A DNA stretch of 64,000 nucleotides. Source: Latrodectus hesperus (taxonomy: Eukaryota; Arthropoda; Arachnida; Araneae; Theridiidae). The stretch is taken from contig CM075853.1 of the NCBI GenBank assembly GCA_037975125.1, positions 57,523,591 to 57,587,590 on the forward strand, in the 5' to 3' direction. Below, in pieces: positions 27,410-43,030 of this stretch. The notes beneath the pieces were generated by a model. It was given only the letters and a program-made list of their open reading frames with translations. It had not been told where the DNA came from and searched no databases. Position 1 is the first letter of the stretch. Every line of letters starts with the position of its first letter. A program made the position numbers and the translations under genes.

Positions 27410-27539
27410 TTCAAATATATATTATTATAATTTATTTAAATAAATATTACTATATCTTATTCAAATATATACTATTATATTTTATTTAAATATATATCAT
27501 TTTATTTTATTCAAATATATATTATCATATTTTATTCAA
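27410..27539. repeat. 25-bp minisatellite, about five copies
   Basis: The word TT(C/T)AAATATAT or a close variant begins at 27410, 27435, 27460, 27485 and 27510, with a partial start at 27535, giving a regular 25-bp period. Units diverge by a few bases each and consist almost wholly of A and T. Confidence 0.85.
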
Positions 27540-27970
27540 TCCAGAACAGCATATCTTCAGAATTAATAATTTCCTGTTTTAATCAACAGTGCCAAACATT
27601 GGAATTTCTTATGATTTGTGTTTATATTTTGCCTCAGCCGCTCAAATATAAATCACTTTTCTAAGAATATGTTTGCCCCTGAATAGAAGATCTTATAAAC
27701 CGTTCTAGTTTCTTGATCGATAATGTTATGAAATCAATGGCAATATCTAAATTTTATCAATCCCTCATCGTATAAGTGTATTATCAGTTCTTATAAGCAA
27801 AACAATATCATTAATATCAGACAGATAGCAAATAAATTGCTAAATCATAACTTTAAGCCTCCACACTTTTAAAAAAGTTATCGAAAAATGTTTGCTACTG
27901 ATATAACAACAAAAATATATAAGACTAAGACAAAAAGAATGTTATTATTTGGAGTGTTACTTTTATTCAA

Positions 27971-27971
<1 letters not shown>

Positions 27972-28041
<70 letters not shown>
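27972..28041. repeat. (TA)n microsatellite
   Basis: Uninterrupted TA array of about 70 bp. Confidence 0.97.
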
Positions 28042-28045
<4 letters not shown>

Positions 28046-28807
28046 CTGCAGAAAGCACACATAATAAATGATAAATTAGAAACATTGTTTATTTTGCTTA
28101 TATTATATTTCAAGCATATATTACTCAGGAATATTTAGGAAATAACTATGAAATGTTTATGAATCGTATAACTTTTATAAAACATAATACATGTAATTGC
28201 ATTCAAAATATATAAATATTTTAATATAACACCAATGACAGCAATTAATTTAATTTTCTCACTTGCATCTTTATAATATTTTTAAGTTAAGATATTTTTA
28301 TAAGCAAAAATGAGAAGTAAATATGTTTAATATTAAATATTTATGTGTGAATACATTATTGGACATAGATGTTTTGAAATCTCAATTTCTTTCACAGCAG
28401 TTTTATGCCATATCATTTTATCAGTTTTCTCATTTATATGACAATTTTATAAATTGCCAATATCAGGAAAGCTCACAATATGGCAATTACGAATCTTAGA
28501 TAATTCTTAACTGTAAACAATAAACTGATCATTTACATTTTGTTTCAATCTTTCTTCAATTGAAACAATTAATTTTCTAAGGGCACTCTTTTAGACTGCA
28601 CATTATATTTTTATTCACATATTAGAAAATAATACTGATTTTCTATCTTAATTTGTATCACATGAAATCAAACAAGATAATATTACTTCAAAATTTTAAA
28701 GGACATCTAAATTTTTAAAATCTTTGCTAATTAATTATATATTTTAGACTTTTAGTAAAATGTAATATAAACAAAATGAGTATTTAATATATTGCAGCAA
28801 TATTTAT
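28042..28807. other. AT-rich sequence, no gene seen
   Basis: Anonymous A+T-rich DNA between a (TA)n array and the SINE. Confidence 0.55.
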
Positions 28808-28810
28808 ATG

Positions 28811-29100
28811 CAGCCGCCCAACTTGTCTAGGGTTCAGCCTGCCTGACTGCGGGTAGGAAGGTCCTGGGTTCGAATCCCGGTTAGGTCACGGATGTACTTT
28901 TTTCTCTCTCTATCTATCCTGTCTTTATCCTTTCCTAGTATGAATGGGTTGTGAATGGTTGCCTACCCTATAAACGGGTATTTATGGCATGTGTGTACTG
29001 CGGAAGTCGGACTCCACACCAAAATATGGTTCAATTGGAGAAGTGCAGCAGCGCACCCCATAATGCCAGCCTATCTGGCACACGACATTAACAACAGCAA
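28811..29100 (+). mobile_element. tRNA-derived SINE, plus strand
   Basis: The tRNA-like head has an A-box-like TTGTCTAGGGT (28823-28833) and a B box GGTTCGAATCC (28867-28877) that matches the pol III consensus exactly. The B box sits inside a T-arm-like stem, CTGGG/CCCGG. The anticodon and acceptor arms do not fold as a tRNA, so this is a SINE. The roughly 200-bp body is more GC-rich than the flanks, and the 3' end is TAACAACAGCAA (29089-29100), an AAC-type tail. The open frame 28955-29200 crosses the body and is not a host protein. No convincing target-site duplication was found, though CAGCAA-starting words occur on both sides. Confidence 0.85.
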
Positions 29101-29879
29101 ATTACAATCAAAGTACATAAAAAATAAACTTTGTCTACTCACTTATGATTCCTTGCAAAAAACATTTTTTAAACTAACTACGTATAGAATTTTTTTTTAA
29201 TTTTCTGATGCTATTTTTCAATGCAATAATTGCTTGCAAATTTAAGACATGAAAATATTAATAACTACTAAATATATTTAAAAATTCATTAAAATGTTTT
29301 TTTTTATTTCTTAAATATTTAATGCATTTAGGAATACATAATTACAATTATAAATACTTGATATTTATATTATCAGGGAGGTTATAATATAAATTATGTT
29401 TCGAACACAAACGTAAATATTAACACTATTTATTCTGAAAATCATAAGTGTATTTTTGTAGACACGCTCTTTAAAATAATAATTCAATTAATCACTTAAT
29501 ACAATACATTTCTAATTTTTCTTCACTTTGCTACAAATATTAAAAGAAAAAGAAGTACTATAATTCGTATCCTGTTTTAATGACTGATAAAGTGTATGTT
29601 AATTTTTGAAACTTCATAAAATTTATTTTTCATATATTTTATGTCGTTAAACGATGTTGTGATAAATATTTAAAGTCTCCCGAGATTACGAGATATATTT
29701 ATGTATACATATTCTTTTAAAAAATTTTGAATAAATAATCAACGTTTTCTTAATTTTGCTTCGTTTTCTTAAGTACCATGAGAAAGAAATCGTACAATAA
29801 AGCTTTATTTCGTTCAGTTTTAAGACTAATCAACATTTATCACTCATGTTCTCACATACTAAAAATTCGGTTTTATATT
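29101..29879. other. AT-rich sequence, no gene seen
   Basis: Anonymous A+T-rich DNA; nothing recognised. Confidence 0.55.
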
Positions 29880-30110
29880 CTTCATTGCTGCGTTCACTGG
29901 AGGAAAAGTTCTTAGCGGATATATCTCCTTTCTTTACGACAGTTGTAAGAAACGGCACAAGTCCCCTTGACGTCATAGCCTTGAGAGCTACGTCACAAAT
30001 CAGGAAACGTACCTAGTAAGAGATTAAATCCGACACCCTCGTAAGTTCCCCCGACATGAGTGGAGGGTAGAGAACTCTGGTAAAGTATAGAATATCCTCA
30101 TTCATAAAGA
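29880..30110. promoter_or_regulatory. Candidate regulatory island with CRE motif
   Basis: Noticeably less AT-rich than its surroundings. It holds the full palindromic CRE octamer TGACGTCA (29968-29975) and a second ACGTCA half-site (29990-29995), arranged so that GACGTCATAGC and GCTACGTCAC form an imperfect inverted pair. All frames contain stops. CRE octamers bind CREB/ATF-type bZIP proteins in animals (family knowledge); a regulatory role here is inference. An old repeat is the main alternative. Confidence 0.3.
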
Positions 30111-31069
30111 GCTCACACGAAGGTTTGTTTTGCACTTACTAAATACAATCCTAAAAATATCTCCGAGAATCTGAAAAGGGAAGTATTTTTCTGGTGCTCA
30201 CAAAAAAAAAATGGGTAAACAAAAATAATCAAAATATAGCTTATTTTAAAGCAATAAAAATAAATTATACGAAAGTTTACAAAGTGTCATTCTATTAACA
30301 TTTAATTTATTACACTACATTTTATCACTGTTGAAAATACTTCATAAAAATAACATAAAATAATGTATCTACTTTGACATGATAAGCAGCTATGTCGATT
30401 GAATTAAAAATAAAATCAAAAACAGAAGAAAAGACATTAAAATTAGTTCTAAATATTTTAAAGATGCCAATTTAGTTAAGTGTTCTTAGAAAAGCTATTA
30501 CCAAATTCAAGTCCAAAAATTGTTAATAAGATACTATGCATTAATTACAATTCTATTTGAAAGTATTTATATTAATAAAAAATATATATGAATGATCTTC
30601 TGATCGGTCATTTGAACGAAAGAATTCTTTCTTTTATAGAAAGTATTTTTGACTAAAAAGTCTATATCATTTAATCTTTTTTTTCTATAAAAATGTAACT
30701 GGGATTGAAACAAGATGAAAACTATATACATTTCAAATTTCTTTTCTGAAGATTTTACATAGTACTTTTAATATACTTAAATTATTTCTAATATAACAAT
30801 GTGTACTCTTTAAATAGTGGAATAATATAGATTTATTTTCAACTACTCAATAATTTTGAATGTCATTGCAACATCAAATTATTTTCTATTTCTATATTTA
30901 GTAGAATAAATTTATATTTAAACTGATTTTATAATTTTAATAGCCTTATATTAATTAAACTATGTTAATATGTAAAAAATATTACAATTGTCAGTCTTAT
31001 AAGGCCACACCGCACATATAAAACTAAGATAAATAACGAAACAAATTTTTATTTGCTCCGAGAATGTAT
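30111..31069. other. AT-rich sequence, no gene seen
   Basis: Anonymous A+T-rich DNA; nothing recognised. Confidence 0.55.
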
Positions 31070-31220
31070 AAAACCAGCAACATCATTAAGGGAAGCACAC
31101 TAATGAGCCTCTGGTGGCCAATATTTGATTCTCTGGGGAAGAGAATTTTAGGAGAAAATCCTCTTCCTTATATCTACGTAAGGCTTACCAGTTACTTAGG
31201 GAGTGACAGATCACTATTTA
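31070..31220. other. Less AT-rich island with CTCF-like core
   Basis: About 150 bp of more balanced composition. Read on the minus strand, TGGCCACCAGAGGCT (plus-strand 31106-31120) matches the first ten positions of a CTCF-type CCASYAGRKGGC core but not the last two. Two short AGAGAATT/AATCCTCT-like self-complementary words follow. Neither a protein nor a known repeat was recognised. Confidence 0.25.
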
Positions 31221-33705
31221 GCACATAAAGTAGTATAAAAATATTTCATATCTGAATTAAAATGTAGTATGAGCATACTTATAACTTTATTTAAGATGAT
31301 GGTCATTTTAGCAACGAAAATGTGAATTGTGTAGAAAATATTTATTCTTTCAATTTAACAAATATTTATTTTTAAAAGCATTTATATTAAGAAGCATATT
31401 AACATGAATATTAAAACAAATATCCTTACAAAAATTCATATAAAAATACTTATAAGATAAAAATTACACAAATCGATACCAAACTTATTTATTTTAACAT
31501 GCTGAGTAATACAAGAAATGTTAGCACATTTTATTAGGCAGTATTTCAAGAATTATATCAACATTTAATTCTTATTACAATCAAGAATGTTTTTAATGGT
31601 TCAAATCAAAAAACATTACAATGTGCATTTTTTTAAAAAAAATTTCTCATGTGCAGAAAATGAACATGTAATAATTTTACAAAGTTATTCAAATAAGGCT
31701 TTTCTCACAAATCAGAATTTTATAAATCTTAATACTTTTCTAATCAAACTTACTCATCTAATGAATTTAAAAAAACTTTTATCCATGAAAAATGTATATA
31801 TTAATATGCATATTTATAAGTAATTAATATATAGTCATAAAGTTTCTTTGAAATAAATGCATTGAAGAAACAATAGAATTTTTTCATGTTGTAGTTTAAA
31901 TATATATGAGATATATTAATGCTTTTAAATTAGTTTAAGATAAGATCTTTTATAAGAGATAGCGCGCGCGCGTTTATAAGTTCATCAAAACATAAATTAA
32001 TGAATGTGATTCTTTAAATTGAACCTCTTTAAGCGATAATATGATGTAATATACTCAATTGCAAACTTAGCTGGTTCTATCTATTAAACTGATGTTTTGA
32101 CAGATAAAGCATTGAACACAGAACGTGAATTCATAATGACATTATTTGATCCTAACTGTGCAAACTGAACTTCATTTTGTCAATCAACCATACGACTAAA
32201 ATTAACACACTCGGACGTAATACTTAGATTGGGCATACAATTTATACCCTTGCAATATTTTTAAAGAATCTAGCTGACGACAATAATAAGCTTTAACTCT
32301 TCTATGACATCATTTCTACCTTTTATAACTAAATTTTAGACTTTTCAGTAATCATCCGCAGGAAATAAAAGTTGTTATAGTTATAAGTCAATCTTGTTAA
32401 AAACGGACTGGCAAAAAGAAAGATTTGATCTTTCCTTTGAATAATTTGAAGGTGCGTACCCCTTAAAGGTGCGTATATACATACTTTATGAAAGAAAAAC
32501 GCATTTTAGAAGCCAAATAATTTTTACAAAATAAATCACATTAGTTGCATTATAAATTCAAACTCAATAAGTATATGTTCTTAGTAAATAATAAAATTTC
32601 AAAGTTTCAAAGTATACAACTAAAGGAACAGTAAAAAGATTGCTGTAATTATGAGCTCGATTATATGAACTGTGAAACTTTTCCACAATTTCTATATACT
32701 TTTAAATTAAAATCTTGCACAGACTTGAAATCTATTGCAGACACTATAATATTGTACATAAATATGAATTACATTGCTTGTATTAAAAAAAGATTTATAG
32801 AAAAATTCAAAAAAAATTATAAATTCAATAAATTATGGATTAGAAATAGTACAAGCTGATTAACTTTCATAAAGGATAGTTCTATTCATAAAAACATTAA
32901 GTTTCACATACTACTTCTTTCATCATTGGAATTTAAATTTAAACACTATATAAAAATATGAAAATACATAATTTCCATCAGATTTCTGTAATATTTATAC
33001 CGATAAAAATACTAGGTAATTAAAATTTTCCATTTTTATAACTTCATGTTTGGTTAAGTAATAAAATCTAAATCTAAAATATAAACATTTGTGATTCCAG
33101 CTATCTCAGAGTAGTAATAATAATTCTGTAAAATCAATCTTCATATTTTTTTTTAGCTTTTGGAAGACCATAATGACAAAATCATTAACAAAATATGATT
33201 TTTTTTAACTTTTTTAAAGTATTTGAAATAAAACATTTCTAGAATCTGTAAATACAATTAATCATTAAAACATTTCAGATGAAATAAAGGGTTGTTTGAA
33301 TTGCTTACTCCACATAAACTTCCATAGACTTAAATATCATTCTTCCTGTATATATTGTGGTATCAAAGAAATTTCCCTTTACTTATTATAAGATTTTAAA
33401 TTTTTGTTTATTTTTATATATTATAACAAATTAATTTTTATAAATTAGTATAAACAAATAATTTCATTTACTATTATTTATAAATAAAGTATAATATTAC
33501 AGAATACATTCAAATAGATCTAAATTGAATGAAAAACTTGTTTAACGAGAAAACACCCCTTAGAGAGATCTTATAACTAATCATACTTTCTGATAATTGA
33601 AATTGAATAAATTTATAATTCTGTAAGTTTTCTTTTAACACAACTACATATTTATTAGTTTAACGTATGAACAATAGGTCCAAAAAATTAAACATATGAA
33701 TAAAG
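31221..33705. other. AT-rich sequence with one alternating GC run
   Basis: Mostly anonymous. Contains GCGCGCGCGCG at 31962-31972, flanked by two TTATAAG words, and a direct repeat AAGGTGCGTA around 32450-32485. Open frames 31587-31823 and 32665-32859 show no recognisable motif. Confidence 0.5.
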
Positions 33706-33716
33706 CAATTATGAAA
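33706..33716. repeat. Left target-site duplication of retroposon
   Basis: CAATTATGAAA, identical to 33898-33908. Confidence 0.85.
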
Positions 33717-33897
33717 TTAAGACTGTACTTGGCGTTCCGTCAATATGGCCTCCCCTGGACATATCTTAACCTGCCTAAATTTGAAAAAAGAAGATGTCCT
33801 CCGGGACCCATCACATTTTATTGACATTTTAGATATTTTTGGTTTTATGTGGATTGTCTAGCCTAGCTAGACAACCTGAGATAAGTAACAACAACAA
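33717..33897 (+). mobile_element. Short retroposon with (AAC)n tail
   Basis: A 181-bp insert bounded by an 11-bp perfect direct repeat. It is clearly less AT-rich than its flanks and contains ATGTCCTCCGGGACCCATCA. Near the 3' end it has a perfect stem-loop TTGTCTAGC-CTA-GCTAGACAA (33854-33874), followed by an (AAC)n tail that runs into the right duplication. No A/B-box pair was found, so it is either a SINE lacking a visible tRNA head or the 5'-truncated 3' end of a LINE. A 3' hairpin next to a short repeat tail resembles the RT-recognition end of LINEs and their partner SINEs (family knowledge). Confidence 0.75.
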
Positions 33898-33908
33898 CAA
33901 TTATGAAA
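33898..33908. repeat. Right target-site duplication of retroposon
   Basis: CAATTATGAAA, identical to 33706-33716, directly following the (AAC)n tail. Confidence 0.85.
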
Positions 33909-38649
<4,741 letters not shown>

Positions 38650-38830
38650 TCTAGAAACAGACCTTTTATCGAACGATATGTGATCTCGGCCGTTACTAAT
38701 TATCCGTCTCGTTAATTGCTTGCAGATGGCAAAGTTACAGTTGAGTGTCGCTCATAGAAGCGAGAGTAATATTTAGTATTTAATAAGGTTTTGAAATCAT
38801 CTCCGGAAACACGAACTCGCTCTTTTATTT
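38650..38830. promoter_or_regulatory. Candidate conserved non-coding/regulatory island
   Basis: A compact, less AT-rich block containing two homeodomain-type words, TAATTA (about 38696-38701) and TTAATTG (about 38712-38718). An E-box-like CAGATG follows (about 38723-38728), and a small stem TCGCT/AGCGA lies around 38748-38763. Frames are closed within about 20 codons. Clustered homeodomain and E-box words in an otherwise AT-rich desert are what a developmental enhancer would look like, but such words are also common by chance. TTGCTTGCAG before ATGGCA also resembles a splice acceptor, but the frame closes quickly. Confidence 0.3.
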
Positions 38831-41800
38831 TTTCTCTTTGTTTCTTTTGAATGCCTGCTTCATTTCTATTTCATTCTAGTATTAAAAGTGGATAATTAAC
38901 CTTTAGAAGGAGTTTTCTGTATCTTGATGAAAATACATTATTAATTTCAGACATAAAAATATAAGACAATTCAAGAAAAAAATTAAATTTCAAAGATTTA
39001 ATTTAATATATCCTAGCTTGAGTAAACAGACGTATTAAGATATGAATTATAGTTTCATATTTAATTAACAAAAGTTCATTTATTATTTTTTTTGCATGTC
39101 TTTCATCGAAGGATTGCTAATTATTTTACATAATGATTTTCTGTATGCAAAAAGAATTTGTCACAGAACTTTTTCAGATTTTAATATTAGTATCGCAACA
39201 AAATTAACTTAGTTTGAGTAAAAACACGAATGGATAAAATAAAATTTCAAAATGTTAATTGCGGAATAAAGCAAGATTATTTTTCATGTTTGAAATGTGG
39301 ATATAGTTTGAGTAACCTATTTTTTTCATTAGACTTGAATAAGCATTTTTTCATATGTTAATTTTTTTTGTATTACTTATTTAAATATTAGATTTTAGTT
39401 TTAACATTTTACTATAAATACAGACGAGTATTTAATATTATATTATATACTTAGTCATATACTTTTACACATTTTAAGGTGTTAAAATGTATGTATTTAT
39501 TTATATGCATAGTATTTATTGATATATATTACTTAATATAATTTATATTCACAAGATAATAAAACAAAATGCAATTAAAAAATCAAGCAACATTTTTGAC
39601 ATTGCAAAAAATGCAAAAGCTAAAACCACTGTCCAAATAAATGATTTCAATGCATAATACATTATTTCTAGCTTCATCACTGTTGTTGTTTGCAGATTCA
39701 AAATATCAAATAGTTTTTGATAGTTGTTTCTTAAACAAAATTGATGCATTTGAATTCGAAAACAATATGTTACTAATCATATATATTGATCTCGTTTTAT
39801 ATATATGGATGTATATATACTTGCATTGAATAAGAATGATAAACGTTAATTCATCATTTCATATTTATAAGATATTTTGAAAAACTATTAATTATTCTAC
39901 GTACTATAGGGCAAAAAATATTGAAAATAATTGTTTTTGCCCCTAAAAATGGTTGTTCCTATTTTTGTTTCCTTACAGTGTAAAATGTGTATTATGATAT
40001 CTTATATTAAATACTGTCAAGGAAAATTAAAGCGTTTATTAAATATTAAAGTTTTAAAATGACACACAAATGTTTTAAATGCATTTCCTTTAAAATCATT
40101 AGGTTTATCAATTTCAAGGAGTTTATCAATTCCTATTCAAAACAGTAACAGTTTACATGATAAAATTATTACATATATTGAATTTTATAATATAATAATA
40201 ATATAAAAACGCATATTGAATACTTCATTTCCTAACCGACACTATTTTTAATTATGCTATGTAATTAAAAAATAATGACCACACTGAAATGGTTTTCTGA
40301 ATTTTTTAATTATTTCTATTTTAATTCCAATTTTATTTCAAGAAAGAATTTCAGATAAATAAATTACAAAATAAAAAATATACAGAAAAGTTTCTATTAA
40401 TTATATTATATAGCGATTCCTGATTTTAAAAAGTCTTTGTTTTGTGTAATTAAGGTTCAAATTTTTATGTAATTAAACAGTCATATTAATTTTCCTTTTT
40501 TATTGAACCAAAAATATTTTTATTTTAAATTTACATGCATGTATTAAAATCAAGTATATAAGATTTTTTAGTAATATTTTAAGTATGAAATTATTATTAG
40601 AATAAATACGTTTTTTGAAAAATATGCTTTTATTTAATTTGTACTCAATATTTTTTTACCATTTCTCAATCAATTAAAATTTTAATCTCGTATTAAATTT
40701 TTATAACTAAAAATATTTAAAATATTTTGCTAAATCCTTACTCTATTTCAAATTAATTTAAAATGAATGATTAAATAATTACCGATTCTAAATAACTCGA
40801 TATGGTAAATACACTCGTAAATGCTTTTAATTATAAATTTCAAAAATAGAAAATAACAACTCGACTATAAAAATATTTAATAGCAATATTTCTTTAAATC
40901 CCTCCTATTTTTACGATTGACTGAAATTTATTAACTTGCTGGAAAACCAAAATTTTTATTCGACTTGTTTAAAAATTGTTCACACAATATTTTCTTCTTC
41001 CTTTTTTTTAAGAAAACTCTTCACTATAAAATTGAAAAACCAAAACCCTCAATAACTTTAAGCCTTTGCTTATGTAAATAAAGTTCTAAACTGATTAGAA
41101 GTAGTATTAATATTCTTATTTGATTTGACTAATTTTATTTAAATTGCTGTCTTATGAATATCATATTAATATAAAATCATAAACAAACACTTATTTCAGA
41201 GAATGTTTTTGGTAAAAAATACTTTTAAAACAAATAAAACGATAAGTAAGTATAAAAATAAACTAATATAATGAAAATTCAAGTGTTAAATTAATTAATT
41301 TAAAAAATATAGAAAAATTATTTAATAATTAAAAGTCAAACTAAACTTCCAAAAATTTTTCGTTAAATATATTTTAGTAAGAAATATATAAGAAATTTTA
41401 ATATTTAAACAAATAGAAACATATGGATTGCTAACAACGTTTCTTGCGTCCCAAATAAAAAAATTTTATATTTTCAAGGACAATAAATGTTAACTGTGAA
41501 TATAACTCTAAATGTTACCCCTAAACTAGAGGGTTTATTGATTGTAGAGATTTATGTGTTTAAGAGGGGTTCAAAATATTACAAAAAAGTAAATTTTAAA
41601 GCAATGTTTTGTAGCAACACCACATTAAAGCAGTATTCTTTTGCTGCTATTACTTTTGATGTCAACTTAAATTTATTACGATACTGTAATAGAGAGAGAA
41701 TAGTTCCTATAAAAATAACACTATATATCACAGTCCACAATATGTTGCACAGTTGACAAATATTAAAAACATTAAAAATGAAATTTATAAATCTGCATTC

Positions 41801-42839
41801 TGGACAAAATAATATAATGAATTAAACTCCAAAATGTTCTTTGTTTCACAAAGTGAGAAACAAATGACACTCATATTATATGCTATTTACAATCCTATTA
41901 ATTAAATAAAACTCAAATTTGAATACCAGATCAAAACTGTCTTCAAAAAAAAAATGAAGCTTTTTTTTTTTTTCCCCAAATCTCAACATTTTGTGACGAT
42001 TGTTGTTCTAAATTTCAAACAGAATTAAATTACAAGGTTTGGCTAATTTTGTTTTGGTTATTAAATCCTTTAACTTTTTTTTAAAAAAACTAGGAATAAA
42101 TTTAACTGGCATTTATGAGTACTGAAAAAAATTGCTGAACTTATATAAGCGCTCCGATTTATACAAATTTACATTTTTACTTCATTATTTCATTCATATT
42201 ACAATTTTGATTATTCTGATAAAGGGAATTCTATTCTAATATATAACATAAGTAGTGAAACAGTATTGATACAGACATTATAAGACTCTATTTCACCTAT
42301 AAAGCCTCCCATAATATTTATATAATAATGTCTCCTATCATATTTATAAACATCAAATAATATATTTTTATAGAGGCTCACAATTATACAGTATAATCTT
42401 TTGAAATTTCTTCTATTTTCCATTTTATGAAAAAAAATTAACCTTTTTTAATTTTTTCCATTATTTAAAACCTTTCATAAATTCACTGAAAGCTTTGTAA
42501 AATTTTTTAAAAAAAAGGAAAAATTAAAAATCTTTCAAACTATTCCAAACAGAGAGTTAGCCTCTTCACTATTTTATTGCGTAACATGTATTTCGGTGAA
42601 TCCATAAAAAATTTTGCAGTAGTTACAAAGAATTATTTATTAATGAGAGACAAAATTACAAAAGTAAAGAGAGAGATATCTTTACCGAGCCCATTTCTCT
42701 CTAATATTAAAATCCAATTAAATATTCATCGACATGTAAGACAAACTTGTTTAATTAAGATTATTAAAATCACGTACTTGCCTATTGAAATAACTTTAAC
42801 TGGTTGAAGATAATATTTATCGAAATAAATATTCTTCTA
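38831..42839. other. AT-rich sequence, no gene seen
   Basis: Anonymous apart from a stem-loop GGGCAAAAA (39909-39917) / TTTTTGCCC (39934-39942) and an A-tract/T-tract pair (about 41945-41973) containing CTTCA...TGAAG. Open frames 41487-41756 and 42577-42807 (plus) have no recognisable domains. Confidence 0.5.
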
Positions 42840-43030
42840 TTGAAACTCATTTTAGTCAAGTGTTAGGCAAAGTTGTTCGATGCCAACGATTGTTGCAATG
42901 ATCCTAGCAACTTTTGAGGTATGAGAGATGGACATTATCTAGAATGTACATCGAATTAAGTGCATGAGAGTTTTCCGGGTTTTCTCCGATGTAAAAGTGG
43001 CTTTTTACCCGCGAAAATTTCTCCTCGTAA
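42840..43030. other. Less AT-rich island, possible old repeat
   Basis: More balanced composition, with phrases such as TTTTCCGGGTTTTCTCCGAT (about 42971-42990) that recall SINE bodies. No B box or duplications were found. All frames are closed. Unassigned. Confidence 0.25.

Noticed and set aside
27410..27539. CRISPR-like array
   Set aside because: 25-bp period but no unique spacers; whole units are diverged tandem copies in eukaryotic AT-rich DNA.
28823..28890. tRNA gene from exact B box
   Set aside because: Acceptor and anticodon arms do not fold and a roughly 200-bp tRNA-unrelated body follows: a SINE head.
41487..41756. 89-residue plus-strand frame
   Set aside because: No recognisable family, no promoter or splice context; length within chance expectation.
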